64,000 nucleotides of DNA from Ostrinia nubilalis (Eukaryota; Arthropoda; Insecta; Lepidoptera; Crambidae). Below are positions 1 to 12,523 of the stretch, in pieces. The stretch spans positions 4,652,501 through 4,716,500 of the forward strand of contig NC_087105.1 in assembly GCF_963855985.1 (NCBI RefSeq). Reading direction: 5' to 3'. The notes beneath the pieces are model-generated. The model saw only the letters and a list, made by a program, of their open reading frames with translations. It was not told the origin of the DNA and did not search any database. Numbering within the stretch: position 1 is the first letter of the stretch; each line of letters starts with the position of its first letter. A program made the translations under genes and the position numbers.

Positions 1-206
1 GAGTAGACTATAAATTTGAGATGTACCAATCTACGTGATCGAAATTACTTGAAACTGTTTTCTAGTCTAAAGTTATTCGGAATGTTTAATTCAGTTTCCT
101 TAAATAAAGGATTTAACAATAGGAATCTCCTAGATTAGCATGGCAAGAAAAGGTTTACATATAGGATTTTAGGCTAACCCAACGAATCACATTCGCTATT
201 CCTCTA
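1..206. other. no feature recognised
   Basis: AT-rich sequence without a convincing coding frame or repeat. It leads directly into the duplicated target site that begins at 207. Confidence 0.5.
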
Positions 207-344
207 ATTTCATGTTGAAACGGGACTATTCCCACCTCTCGTTCCCACCACTGCAACTCCTGTGTAGCCAGGATCTACAGCTTAACCGCCAATAAAAACC
301 CAACCAGTGAAGGTCAAGTATGTCCCGGTTATTTCATGTTGAAA
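207..344. mobile_element. 110-bp short insertion flanked by 14-bp target duplications
   Basis: The direct repeat ATTTCATGTTGAAA lies at 207-220 and again at 331-344. Between them, 221-330 starts CGGGAC and ends near GTCCCG. A second copy of this body, about 85-90% similar by eye, lies at 57739-57837, so the segment is mobile or was mobilised. A 14-bp duplication fits target-primed reverse transcription (SINE or LINE type) better than a cut-and-paste transposon. It has no coding capacity and no clear pol III boxes. The family was not recognised. Confidence 0.7.
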
Positions 345-1364
345 GGCTACTAAAGTTACTTTAGTCTACGCCCACAAAATTTATCCAACTAGGATGATTG
401 CTAACTTGTCTAGCTAGAAGATATTCTCTCTTAAGCTCGTCCCGACAAATCAAGCAAACTGACCATTTAGAATTAACTGACACCTAATACCACCAAAAGC
501 AATTGTAGTCTCTTAGGCGAGTCTCTAGCAGCCTTAATAGTGCTATTTCCCGCGCAAAGTATATCAGCTTAAGCGTGTTTTATGCCCCATAAACTGGAGT
601 TATATCTCGTTGACACGCTGACCTTTCCGGGCTTATTTGGTGAAACAATCTTATTTACTGTTTTTCTTACTATAGAAGACGATGCAACCGTGATATAGTT
701 ATAATCATAGATGTTAGAGTTGGACGGGTATCCGTCCAACCAGATGGAGCTGGTGAGGGTTGTACATGGAAGTCCATCTGAAGGTGACTGAGATCGTGAA
801 CGACGTAGGGCGCCAGTAAAACGATGACTCATTTTGATACTTTTATTAGATGTTCACAGTTCGGTGTCCGTAATAAGAATGAATCAATTCGGCCGGCTTG
901 CCGCTTTTATAACGAGTCTCCCCGCAAGGTGGGGCTTGCACGTGCAACGTAAACTTGTTTAAGTGCAGGTGTTGTTTTGCAGCAACCCGCTCGTCTTGTT
1001 TCTCTTTACAATATTACGTAGTGTTTTAAGACTCACAAATCAACAATATTGTGAATAATTAATTACAGTAAATGAATTTAATATAATAATAGAAAATATT
1101 ATAAATTAATTATTATTATAACAAATAACTACTTATTATATTTCTTTATTTGTGTATAATTTCGCATTCGCGCTATCATAGATATTTAGAGAGATGCCTA
1201 CTATACATTATTGGCATTTGAGTGTCACGAACTATTTGACGCTGACTGTTCCTTGCTTACTTCTAAATACATTTCATACTTGACCACAACCATGTAATGT
1301 GCAGTTTTGTGTACAAAGTAACGGTCATTTTAGTTTGTTTAGCTTCAAATACCGTCCACAAGCA
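345..1364. other. mostly unassigned; half of a diverged repeat pair at 535-632
   Basis: Segment 535-632 (AATAGTGCTATT..) is a diverged copy of 1527-1632, sharing blocks such as GTGTTTTATG and CTCGTTGACA. The rest is AT-rich with no coding signal. The 87-codon minus frame at 569-832 looks accidental. A short stretch near 1222 starts TGTCACGAACTA like the possible LTR at 10433. Confidence 0.45.
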
Positions 1365-1500
1365 AATTATTTCGGTCATCATCATCATCATCATCATGTC
1401 AGCCATAGGACGTCCACTGCTGAACATAGGCCTCCCCTAATGCTTTCCACATTGATCGATTGGTAGCGGCCTGCATCCAGCGCTTGCAATTATTTCGGTC
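1365..1500 (-). mobile_element. 5'-truncated RTE-type LINE insertion with 13-bp TSD
   Basis: The duplication AATTATTTCGGTC lies at 1365-1377 and 1488-1500 and brackets a 110-bp insert at 1378-1487. Read on the minus strand, the insert is the end of an RTE-like second ORF (..AYVQQWTS.) followed by an (ATG)n tail. It matches the better preserved copy at 35187-35389. RTE LINEs normally insert with 5' truncation, a microsatellite tail and variable target duplications, and all three are seen here. Confidence 0.85.
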
Positions 1501-1526
1501 GTCGGCTACCTATTTAATATTATGAC

Positions 1527-1632
1527 CGTAATAGTGCTATTCCAGAGCAAAGTGTATTAGCTTAGAGTGTTTTATGCGCCATAAACAAGAGTTATAAGTA
1601 CCTCGTTGACATGCCGGCCTTTTCTAGGGAAT
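1527..1632. repeat. diverged repeat, second copy of 535-632
   Basis: Shares AATAGTGCTATT, GTGTTTTATG, CCATAAAC and CTCGTTGACA in the same order with 535-632. No terminal structure was seen, so the class is unknown. Confidence 0.55.
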
Positions 1633-1706
1633 TTATTCTGAGATGAATTCAGATTGAGCTTTCATCCCGTTTTTTCGTCTATGCTAACCAGATTTATCTT
1701 CTTCAT

Positions 1707-1890
1707 ATCATCATCATTATCATCATCATCTCAGCCATAGGACGTCCACTTCTGAACATAGGCCTCCCCCAATGCTTTCCATGTTGCCCGGTTGGTAGCG
1801 GCCTGCGTCTAGTGCCTTCCTGCTACCTTTATAATGTCGTTGGTCTACCTTGTGGTGTGTGTGGTAGGTGGACGTCTGACGCTGCGCTAC
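1707..1890 (-). mobile_element. 5'-truncated RTE-type LINE fragment
   Basis: On the minus strand this reads the RTE C-terminal segment (PP.RW.DD..KVAG..W..AA..R), the end ..YVQ.WTS.G and an imperfect (ATG)n tail at 1707-1732. It is about 180 bp long and runs further 5' than the copy at 1378. The hexamer CTTCAT occurs on both sides (around 1700 and 1890) and may be a short target duplication. The frame is broken by small indels. Confidence 0.75.
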
Positions 1891-1894
1891 TTCA

Positions 1895-3960
1895 TGTCGC
1901 TTTAAAATTTTTACTGACCAACCGCAATATTCATAATTAGATTTTGATTTCTCTTGAAGCGCTGATTCTGTGATTCAAGTACCTACAACTGTTGCATAGT
2001 TTTCGAAATGTTTTCCCCTGAAGGATTTTAGTATTATCTTAGGACACTTTTGAGCTCATGCTCATGAAATAGATAAACGTTAGAACTGAGAGACGTGTGA
2101 AGTAACATTCTGAAAATACACAATTTTTGCAAATTAATTAACATTAATGAAAGCCAAGTCTCTCCCATCACTAATTTCGGATGTTTGATGTCCAATTCCC
2201 AATATTTTTAATAAAGCTTGCGGGAAGGGTTCGTTTGTTTACTGAGCAATAAGGAAGGGTCCTCTTCACCGCCATTGGGCAGAGCACCTGCCACTCCGGC
2301 ATTAATCAGTTCTAATAAAAACATAATTAAAAAAGATCAGGCCAGGCCGAGGGTCCTGTGCTGTCATTTCGGTTATTAATATTAATGAACCGCACTTAGG
2401 GTTGTCGACTGAGAATGCCTTCTACTAGGTATGTATGGATACAGAGCCACTTTCGTGTGTACGTTTCAGTCAAATGTTGTGCATTACTGCTTGAGGGTGG
2501 GCCTGATGAAGGTCGCGGGAAGCACCTGGATGTAAGCAGTGCAGGATTTTTATTGTGAAAATCATTTTATATCGTTGTGATACGTGTGATTTTACAACAT
2601 TCGTATTGCATTTGCGAAAGCTGACGTACTGGCGACTGTACATTCTGCGCTTCAGACTATTGCGTATCACTATCTTGCCACAGAATAAAAGCTATCTTTC
2701 CACAACGAAGTACAGTCTGATGTACTTTTTGAAATCATTAGATAAAATTTTCTTTCTAGAAATAATTTTGTCAACCCTAACAATTTCCACAAAACCTACA
2801 AGGATATCTAATTGTCTTGGTGATAGCCCTTCTGTTATTTTTCCTTTAGGGTTACCATTTCAGAACTTTTCTCATTGCGGAAAAACGTTGGTCTTATTTA
2901 GATTAAATTAGGTTAGAATTAGAATTATAACTAGCAAGCACTCATTTTTCTTTTGAGAAAAGGGAAAAAGTCTTAGAACTTAGATAGATAATGTTTGTAT
3001 AAACGTTGCTTAAGATAATATAACAGTTGATCAACCTAATTAGTCTAAATAATAACTATGACATAGTAATTGCTGAGACAATTCTTAAAATAAATATGAT
3101 ATGATTCGTGCACTAATTATGTCGCTTGAATGGTGTGTGAATTACGAGCAATGAAGACAGACAGATCCTTTAACATGACAAATATTTTGTTATATTTAAA
3201 CATAAGCTCTAACACGATCTAAATATTGCACTAATAAGTTTTAGTAAACGTTAATTAGTATTTTGATAATTAGATATCAACAAAATATCTACCACAATTT
3301 GTATTAGGTATATTATGTCTATATTTTTCCGAATTATGAGAAACCTCAATCGCTACTATAGGTACAATAATAAATATAGTATAGTAAACAACTCGGCACT
3401 GAGTTCACTAACATTGGTCTGTAGTCACACTAATTATCACTGTCTTCCTAAATGTTCCTTGGTTCGTCTTATTATTCCCTATTACATTATAAAGCCCTGC
3501 ATTTTGAAGAATTGTTGTTATTTGGAACAATTAGTTCAGAATCATATTTTATGGAAAGTTTTTACTCTGTAACTTTTAAAAGTCTTTAAGTCTAGTTAGT
3601 ACTACCTTTAATGTTACTTGAGCAAAATATAAAAGCAACAGATTACGACCACAGTATATTCCAGAAGGCCGATCAACCGAGCGCATCTGAGCCACATCAT
3701 CTATAACCGGGATAAGAAAAACGCTTGTGTAAAACATACGGCGTTCTACGTCGGAAAGATTTCATTTTTCTCTTTTAGAGATAAAAAGGATAAATGCGAC
3801 ACAATATGTATCCAGTAAACCAGGAAGAAAGATTTTATTTTTAAGTGATTTACAGAGAAACTCATAGTTTCATAACCACGCGTTTAATCCTAAAATAGAG
3901 ATTTTAAACTTTCGCGTTCCATTTAATGAAATAAAGAAACACGGCAACGCGATATGAGTT
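1895..3960. other. unassigned AT-rich sequence
   Basis: No domain-bearing frame. The 118-codon plus frame at 2555-2911 has no recognisable motif and a composition like its surroundings. No terminal repeats were detected. Confidence 0.4.
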
Positions 3961-3966
3961 AGGTAA

Positions 3967-4070
3967 TTACGCCCGTATTCACAAACAATGCTTGCATAAG
4001 TGAAGCAGCAAATCGAACGGACAGCGTTGAATAGAGCTCTTTGATGGTTCGTGTGTCACCCTGTGTATTT
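3967..4070 (-). mobile_element. truncated MITE, CCCGTATTCACAAAC family
   Basis: Starts TTACGCCCGTATTCACAAAC, the terminal repeat of the elements at 28555-28707 and 32524-32674. It runs in reverse orientation through the shared internal GAGCTCT block and is cut off before the other terminus. No transposase. Confidence 0.7.
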
Positions 4071-5338
4071 TCTTTTATTTCTTTAGTTTAAAATGTTATT
4101 TTTTGTTGAAAAATAATCTCATGAGATCACTCATCTTTATACTCGTGATTCAAGAAGATGTCTTCCACTTTATGTTTATTATTCAGTTATCACTCAAGAC
4201 TGCCAGTGACAGTATTACTAAAAAAAATTACTCAGTTTTGAATTTCGAGCCTTACTTTTTGAGCATCACTTTAACATTTGAAGCAGAAACCTCACAAAAA
4301 TCCACGGCAAATTTATAATTCGTCTCAGTCACCGATTAATACAATCCTTTTAAGGCTTGGTATTTCTGCTAAAGTAGGTATTTCGCGCTGTCAAAATCTG
4401 CGCGCGCAATACTTCGCCGAAGACAGCGCGCCAAAGAGCTCTCGCGGCTACACAGTATAGAAATACGCAGTTGGTTAGGTTAGGTTGACTTCCTTCCGTT
4501 CAAGCGTCACACTCACAGCACTTTCTAATACAAATCATATCCAAGTGATACAAATTAAAACAACTTTCAAAATTTTTGGGAATATATTTTAGATTCGAAT
4601 AAATATAGAATATAACTGCCAAAGTAAACACGGTTCAAAGAGGCGTGGCGTCACCCGACCTTCCGGAAGTTCCGCGCCGGCTAAAAGAATTTCAAGATTA
4701 CGTCACCCGACCTATCGGTAGATCCTCGGGAGCTTGAGCGATTGGAAAAACATTTTATGATCAGTTACTCGTAGTAGCGATTGATTGATTAGCACAAAGC
4801 TTTGCATGTAGTTAATTACATTAATCAGTACACGCATCAATTTTGTTCAGTCTTTTTGTTTATTAATAAATAAAAATGTCATACTAAAATTGCATACATA
4901 TTTGTTTGTATTGGTATGGGTGTTTTCTTTCCATAATTTATGTATAACGTATGTACGGGGCTCTGTATCGAAAATCACTATGAGCAATGAGCATCACACA
5001 CGGTTACCTGGAGTGCATTACCGCAGCAAAATTTTTATAAATGTTGTGCTTTAGAGAGTCGAGAGTATAGCAGATAATTAGTCCTTTGTTTGTTTGTTTT
5101 GTGATGTCCCAGATCTCGTAAATGGCTCAACGCAGAAGTTTGAAAAAAATACCAATGATAGACCTTGATATGTCCAAATTAGTTCAAACATTAGTCATTG
5201 ATTTGAATGATAAACACCAGTGTAATTAAAAGATTTCAGAAAATCAGATAAAACGGATTTGTGAGTAAACCAGTACTCTTACAATCGAATAAAAAGGTGT
5301 AGCATGTACGCTTGGTACACCTTTATAACCACAGTATG
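4071..5338. other. unassigned; short GC-rich blocks
   Basis: Two GC-richer patches stand out: 4380-4450 (CGCGCG-rich) and 4640-4735, where CGTCACCCGACCT is repeated about 60 bp apart. The 60-codon and 71-codon plus frames here have no recognisable domain. They could be regulatory or the remains of a repeat; nothing decides this. Confidence 0.35.
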
Positions 5339-6183
5339 TTTTTGGCTAAAAGATTCTTCTATCTTGCAGTTTAGACTTTTATTACAGACCTCAGACAGTA
5401 TTTTTGGAAAACTTTTACGCATGGTGGAGGAAGGGACGCTCTAGAGACTCAAGTCTAGAAGGAGTCACATGAACTCCAAGTTTTAAATCCGTTGACATCT
5501 GCTGCATCTGCCATCTTTTTGGCTAGAAGATTCTTCTATCTTGCAGCTTAGACCTTTAGCTACAGACCTTAGACAGTATTTTTGAAACATTCTTACGCAT
5601 GGTGGAGGAAGAGACGCTCTAGAGCAGTGGTTCTTAACCGGTGGTCCGCGGACCACTGGTGGTCCCTGGAGGCATTCCAAGTGGTCCACGATGTGCACTT
5701 GCACACCTTAGTCAAAACCACTTTTAACTGATTTTTGCAGTCAAACTGGTTTTGACCGATTATGAGGTGGTCCCTGACAAGACAGAAATTTGGTAAAATG
5801 GTCCCTCATGACTTAAAGGTTAAGAACCACTGCTCTAGAGACTCAAAACTACAAGGATACACATGAACTCCAGTTTTAAATCCGTTGACATCTGCTGCAT
5901 CTGCCATCTTTTTGGTTAGAAGATTCTTCTATCTTGCGGCTTTCAAATTCAAATTCAAATTCATTTATTTTGACCTTTAGCTACAGACCTTAGACAGTAT
6001 TTTTGAAACATTCTTACGCATGGTAGAGGTAGGGACGCTCTAGAGACTCAAGTCTACAAGGAGTCATATGAACTCCAGTTTTAAATCCGTTGACATCTGC
6101 TGCATCTGCCATCTTTTTGGCTAGAAGATTCTTCTATCTTACAGCTTAGACCTTTAGCTACAGACCTTAGACAGTATTTTTTA
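5339..6183. repeat. 177-bp tandem repeat array, about 3.4 units
   Basis: Units begin TTTTTGGCTAGAAGATTC at 5339, 5516, 5909 and 6114, the last cut off near 6183. The basic period is 177 bp. Unit 2 is lengthened by a 208-bp MITE plus its 8-bp target duplication (393 - 216 = 177). Unit 3 carries about 28 bp of TTCAAA-type sequence near 5942. Each unit holds CTCTAGAG and an imperfect palindrome GGAGT..ACTCC. Units are very similar by eye, so expansion is recent. No coding potential. Confidence 0.9.
5617..5840. mobile_element. hAT-type MITE with TSD CTCTAGAG
   Basis: The element at 5625-5832 (208 bp) begins CAGTGGTTCTTAACC and ends GGTTAAGAACCACTG, a perfect 15-bp inverted repeat. The 8-bp CTCTAGAG is duplicated at 5617-5624 and 5833-5840. 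CAGTG-type ends with 8-bp duplications are the hallmark of hAT transposons. It inserted into the palindromic CTCTAGAG present in each unit of the surrounding 177-bp array. Its inner part (5711-5766) resembles the loop of the foldback at 40640-42102. Confidence 0.92.
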
Positions 6184-6185
6184 TT

Positions 6186-7830
6186 ATTTATTTGTGTCAG
6201 TGTGCTCTTCTAAAGAGTGTAAGACGATTGTATTGTAAATATGAAAATTTGCCGGAGCAAAATAAAAAAATAAATACTTAAATTGACAACAATTTAATTG
6301 TGGGTTAGACACAAATATTTAAAAAGAAAAATTAAGGGATGGGTCGTTGGGCCGTTTGGTTGGTACTGATTAAAAATACTTAAGATTACTAGCGCGCTAG
6401 TCGCCACCACTCGGCTCAACCCCCTCCGCACCCGTCGGGCGCAGCAAGCGTCTGGCACTGCGGGACAGCCGGTGCCAAACACCTCCTAGTGTACAAAAAA
6501 TATATTATTAAAATATCGTTACAGTAAGTGCACCACTGGTGCATTAATACCCTACAGCTTAAACAGGTAGTAATAGGCATATTAACACAAAGAAATTAAT
6601 TTACTTGTGTTCGCTTAGTTAAATTACTACGACACACAAAAAAAACAATCCATCGCTCTCAAGGATGGAGCAAATGTGAACAGAGCAAAATCCAACGGTA
6701 ATTCATTACAATGGTAAATCTATTTAGAAGGTAACATTTTGGTAAAATGTAATCATCGTAATTATTATATCATCTACCTTCACAAAGTGAACTAAAAATA
6801 GTTAACACAACAGAATCCATCGATAATACATCACAATGGTAAACTTATTTAGGAATTTACTTTTTGGTAAAATGTAATCATTGTAATTATCACATCATTT
6901 ACCTTCATAAAGCGAACTAAAATAGTTAACACAACAAAATCCATCGATAATACATCACAATGGTAAATTTATTTAGGAATTTACTTTTTGGTAAAATGTA
7001 ATCGTTATGTGGGTAATCTACTTTTTCAAAGTAAACTAAAATAATTGACAAGCTCAATAGAAAACGGAACCAACCTATGAAGTAGGGTAGCCCTGGACCG
7101 TGGTGGACGGCCTCGGTAGTGTACATATCGGCCAGTCATGGTCGGGGAACGACTCTCAGGCACCATCGTCACCTTTTGAACAAAATTTACTAAATTGCGG
7201 ACACATCACCGAGTACCGTGTTTCTAATAATTCATTCTAACTCAGCGGAGAGGCGAATGAGGTCGAGAAAGAAATTACAACATACCTTCAACGGAGGAAA
7301 AATCCGGCGACAGCCGCTAAAGCAGGACACAGCGCAGAGCTCGCCACTGAGCACTGCCCAACCAAAATCTGTGAATAACAACCACGCGCATTGGTTAACA
7401 ATGCCGCCAATGCAAACAACAAAATAACAAGAAGAAACTCAAGGTAATCCTTGGAATAGGACCTGCTTACCTTCAGTAACAGAACTCAGCACGTGGCAGT
7501 GAGTCCGCAAAATCACGGGGCTTTCGGATTTATTCCAAAATTCCCTTTTAACGTAGAGGATGACGATGCGTGCCCTGCCCGTTTATCAGGGAACGGCACG
7601 GTTCAGACCTCTTGGAATTCGGGACACTATCACACCACGTACAAAAGAACTTCCGTTCGCGATCACCGCCAACCAAGCAAAAGGAAAGGACACTCCAAAA
7701 AGCGCCGGTCATCACCCGTGACTCAGATGTTCGTTCGAAAACTTGTCACTCCAACAAATCACAATATCAAGCAGTTTTGTATAATTTTTATCTTTACTTT
7801 CAATAAATGCTACTTGTTTTAACTAGCCTC
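6186..7830. repeat. unassigned element-like segment with an internal tandem array
   Basis: This block is GC-richer than its flanks and carries patchy coding-like stretches. On minus, 6294-6482 encodes an Arg-rich peptide; on plus, 7218-7427 and 7493-7822 encode basic, Pro/Ser-rich peptides. An AATAAA lies at about 7803. The appearance suggests a decayed transposable element. No reverse transcriptase, transposase or terminal repeat was found, so the class is open. Confidence 0.35.
6680..7045. repeat. 124-bp tandem repeat, about 3 units
   Basis: The marker ATCCA(A/T)CG occurs at 6690, 6815 and 6939 (periods 125 and 124). Each unit contains CATCACAATGGTAAA and TTTTTGGTAAAATGTAATC in the same order. 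The units are AT-rich and lie inside the unassigned block at 6186-7830. Confidence 0.85.
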
Positions 7831-10430
7831 TTATTGAATAATTTCGACATGAGAACTCACAATACCTACTGCTTCTCTCATTTAAATTTAATTAAATAAT
7901 TAAACTTTAGGAAGAAAAAAAATTACAAACAAGCAAGTTTCTGAACGTCACCTGCGTGTTTCGTTTCACTCAGAATATGTCAAATTTCTAGAACGTTCCG
8001 AATCCATGATCGATCAAGATACATTACAATGTTATTTTAATATAAACATTGAGGAAAATACTGTAAATAGCTAGAATTTAAATTAAAGAGCCTAAATATT
8101 AAGTTTTATAAAAATTTAGTATTGAACATTTAATTTTGTTATACACTTTTTTTTTACTAAAAGAATGAAACGCAACGCATTGATCTGTCAAACGGAGACA
8201 TTCAAAAGTGAGGTTATTTATTGCTCTGTGTACTAAAACAATGTAATTAATTTTAATAGAAGTTAATCAAAACTCAGTGAATCACTTACAATGACACAAT
8301 CAAGTGACAAAGGAAATACTGTACACTTTGTAATATGTGACCTTACGGTCCGTTGGAATGTTTGTTTGTGGAAATCGGTAAGTATTCAATCTCGCCAAGA
8401 AAAAAAGTGTTACAGTATGTAGTTGTAGGTACTATTAAAATGTAATTTTAACTCATTGGTTTTGTCTCATATTTGAGGAATGTACTATGTATTATGAGTA
8501 GAGTCTTCGTTTAAAAGGATGCGAACGATTTAAATTTCAATAGGTAGACAAAATTGATAATTCTTAGTTATCAAAAATTTAAACTTTGCCAGTAATACTG
8601 ATATTATTATACTGTGACTCATCAAAGTCATCATTGTCAAAAATATTGACAAATCGCGAACTGTCACGGCCAAAAAACTGACACGCGTCCGTCCTCCGTA
8701 AGCGCCACCGCGCGACTGATTGAGATTGTCCAAGCCGTCATGGACGATTTTTTCCACATTTTTTAACATAGTAACTAAATAAGACGCAATATAAAAATTT
8801 CATCCGTTAAAAGCCCTCAAGTTATTTCTGAACTTTAGTTTAGTAAAAGATTTAGAATCTCAAATCGCTTATTTTAAAAATAAAACCATAAATAGAAAAC
8901 GAATAGAGGTGACTTTGGGAATTTATTCTATCGAGTCAACTTCATCAAATCGTGTTTCCATCCGTTAATAGCCCTAGAAAATATCCTCAACTATGCCTAA
9001 TAAAAATCTTAGCCTTTAATTTTACTGTTTAGTACCTCAAAAATGAAAAATGAAAACCTCATTTTCGCCATTTTCTCTGCTACCCGGCCTTAAAGTCCCC
9101 GTCAACTTTAAACTGCGAGTGACATCTGGATAACCTTAATCGCATTTAAATGTGATCTCTTTTGGATTTCAGATTAAAATTGGGGACAAAAATCGTCCGT
9201 TCCTTTGAAGATTTTTAAGTGACACTCGTTATGGTTTGACGTCGAGGGTCAAGTTACTCCGTTTTCACTTTGAATATTCTAAATGTTGTTTTAAGTAGGA
9301 ATTTTCTTATGTAGGTTTTGTATCAGGACTTTCGTAATAATCTTGCACTCACTTCTTGGATTACACGCATTTTGTTAAACTTGTCGTGTCGACAACAAAC
9401 CTACACAGTCAACCCAAAACTCCGCTACAAGAGTGGCGTTGTCAGCAGCATTCATTAAATCTTCCTGCATGCAGTTGCTTCGACTGACACACTAAATATA
9501 GGATATTTAGCTATAGGCCTGTAATATCCTCCTAACTGTGATTAACAAAAATAAGTGAAAAACGAATTTCCAGCTAAAAAACTTTAACAAATTGAGTATT
9601 TTCAAATAATACATCAGCACAAAAATGCTCGATATTTTCCGAGACCGTCATTCTTTTAAGCCTTTGCTGTACTCAAAATAGTTAAGTATTGCAAGCCAGC
9701 GTTCAAGCGCAAGCATGCTTTTAATTGGCTTTCAGTTTCGCTTCGCTCGCTCAGCTCGCTCGAAAAAACTGTGCTACGTTGATAAGGCAAGTTTCCTTTG
9801 ATTAATTACACGGCTAAGCCGCGCTTGTGGTTTGTAAAGACGTTAAAAGACTAAAGAGTGGCTGTTTTGTCTAAAAGCATAGCAAGGAAGATGGAGGACC
9901 AATTTTATGGTTGACGGCCAGGCAATTGCGACATAGTGGCGGAGAAAAGTTTCAAAGTTAGAGTTAAGTTATGAAAGTGTAATGTGATTATAACTAAGGA
10001 AGCGCTTTTCATGGTGCGTTGAGCTTCGGTGCTGTTGCAGAAGCACATAAAAGGTTAGTTTTCAAAAACATATCGCACCTTATACCCCTATTTACATGTA
10101 AAACACATCAAAACACACCGAATGTGTCTGAAATTATGATATTTTGTCGTATCTACTTACCGTCTACCTACTTCTACGTACTTATCTACATATCTATCTA
10201 TGAATGGGATCACTACACTTAAAATTCTAGAAAAAGCTTTGTTTCCTTTTACTTTGATAAATAAATATTTATCAAATGTGATAAATATGTAACTTAATCT
10301 TAACTCAAAGGCCCATATAATATACTAAGTTTCTACCTTCTTAATTGGACTCAATATAACGAAGTTATCGTGAAAACTGACGCTTACTGAAAAAAGCTTT
10401 CCACTCGTACTCGGATATTTTGGGTGTCAC
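7831..10430. other. unassigned sequence
   Basis: No convincing gene. A GC-richer patch at 8640-8760 gives a 79-codon minus frame (8530-8769) without a recognisable domain. ATCCGTTAA(A/T)AGCCCT recurs at about 8805 and 8960. Around 9700-9840 there is a CGCTCG-rich imperfect repeat. A splice-donor-like GTTAGT follows at about 10052 but nothing supports an exon. Confidence 0.35.
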
Positions 10431-10432
10431 GA

Positions 10433-10986
10433 ACTACATATTTGAAGCTGACTCTACGAAGTTGCGGGCACAGTAGTTCTAGTTCACTCATGAAGCGTAC
10501 AACGGACATGCGAAACACACAAAACGTTCGTAAAACAATTAAACAGTAATCAACCGTCTCCTGAATTCTTTAACTTCTGACGCGCCATTAGCGTTACTGT
10601 CCTCTATAAAAGTGGGGACAACTCGACCGCAGTATGGGACACCCTTAATTGCTCGTATAGGGCCTAGCCCTAAAACGCTGGAATACCAGCGGTTAAGTGT
10701 TATTCAGTTATTTACGAGTATGCCCCCCTCTCCTCTGCCCGCCATTAGAGGGTCTCGTTAGATAATACAGGGTGTAAGAGATTAGAATATGGCAAAAACA
10801 ATAAAGGTCAGAGATCCTGATTGTTGGGTATGCGCCGCGTGGCTGCGATCATCTGCATAATATTTATTATGTGCTTTATACCAATAAACCTCAGTGCGCT
10901 CTAACCGGACTTTCACTCTAAACATATCCCCTATTCGCGTATATAACACTGATAAAGTTAAGTATGTCATATACCGCTCCGTTACA
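10433..10986 (+). mobile_element. possible solo LTR
   Basis: The segment starts TGTCACGAACTA and a plausible end is ..GTTACA at about 10986. Inside are a TATA-like TATAAAAG at about 10605 and an AATAAA at about 10883, in the order expected of a retroviral-type LTR. The start motif plus the following TTTGA.GCTGACT also occurs at 1222-1250. No target duplication was found and no paired LTR lies in the window. A promoter plus polyadenylation signal of another kind is also possible. Confidence 0.3.
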
Positions 10987-10989
10987 AGT

Positions 10990-12345
10990 AATGATAACTA
11001 CTTGCTTCCCGATTTTGTTAATATGTATGTAGTAGATACCTAAGATGTAGTTATCTCACAGACAAGTTGCTAAATGGCGTTCAGGGACGTTCACAGTTTT
11101 ATTGTCTTACAATTTTATTGTTTAATAGTTAAAAATAATATTAAACTTAATAACATCGAGCTCGAAGCGTTTATGTGAACAATGAACATTTTTATACAAC
11201 CAATTTCTGACGCCCTGTATGAAAAAAATTATTGAAGAAGCAAATAAATAAAAAGTTTGACGCAGAGAAAAATTCGAACAAATAACTAGAAATTCAATGA
11301 AAACTAAGACGAATGAGATCATCTATCTATAAGATTCTTAGATATCTTCAAGAAACCTTGAAAAATTCTATAGAAATATTTTTCATTCCCGGATCTCACT
11401 AAACAGACAGCATAGATTTAATCAAAGAAAATCGTGTCGTATTTTCCTGGATTTGCATGAATTATTATTGAGAGTTGCTTGGCTAGTAAATGCGAAATAT
11501 ATTTTTGCAATTGGTGAAGAGAAATCCCAACTCTTTGACCGATTACTCTTTTATATCCTTTATGGCTATTATGGCATTTAATACGTCTTTATTAAAACTA
11601 TTATACAATTTAATATACATGGCGCACGTCACTATGTGGTTGTGGGTTTGACTTTCATAATATTAGTGTGATAAACATACATTTATTTATTTAGGAAAGA
11701 AAACCAAGGTTTTACAGTGCGTAATGAAAACAAGTTAGGCAACTCAGGTAAACCACTTTCTCACAGGTAGAAAACAATTTAAACAATTAAATAGCCTTTG
11801 CACCAGGATGACTACATAGTAGGTACTACCGTACTACGTACAGTATAGAAACAGATTACCGAAATAAAAATATTTTGAAAACATTTCCAAAAAGAAAAAC
11901 AATTTAAATATTTATGTAAATCCGTCATAACGTAGCCGTAGTAGTCATAGTATCTACTGGTTTGTTTGGGACTAGATAGTTAGTGTTGTAATTATCCAAC
12001 TAAAATTGAATCCAATTTACCTTATAACAGGAAATGTTTATCTATTTTAACCAGGAACTCAGCATTATGTAATCTGGAGCTGTAGTGTTATCATTGAGGG
12101 AGCCAGCAGTAAAACTCAGTCCAAATTATAGCTTTATATATTTGCCGGTCGTAAAATAAAGTTGCTCGATAAAATTGTTTGGCTCCATTGTTGGAAGGAT
12201 TCAGGTCACATAGGAAGTAATGGTGTTGGATTTTCAACTTGCATTTTCCATAGATAACGAAGTCGCTAGGATATTTTGTCGCATAATCGCTCCTTTAGAA
12301 CTACATGATGTACCTATTGTTTAAATTTGTTTACCTTATTAACCT
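10990..12345. other. unassigned AT-rich sequence
   Basis: No coding or repeat structure was recognised. Minus frames at 10782-10970 and 11122-11322 have no domain features. Confidence 0.4.
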
Positions 12346-12347
12346 TA

Positions 12348-12523
12348 AACCTAGGCGCAGACCACCCATTTTTGGTTGGCCGAAGTTGTATGGGGCTATT
12401 AATCAGTATGGAGATAATATGCAAGTGCGCACATTACACTGATTTGCTATCGGCCGATTCTTCATACAAATTAAAATCGGGCACAACTATCAGCCATTTA
12501 AAAATTGGTGATCTGCGCCTAGG
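12348..12523. mobile_element. palindromic MITE, CCTAGGCGCAGA family
   Basis: Starts CCTAGGCGCAGACCACC and ends GATCTGCGCCTAGG. The inverted similarity continues inward (TTTTTGG../..AAAAATTGG). A diverged relative lies at 56273-56405. About 175 bp, non-coding. Target duplication not determined. Confidence 0.75.

Noticed and set aside
4655..4672. Heat-shock element (TTCCGGAAGTTCC)
   Set aside because: Spacing of the third unit is off by one and no promoter is visible nearby.
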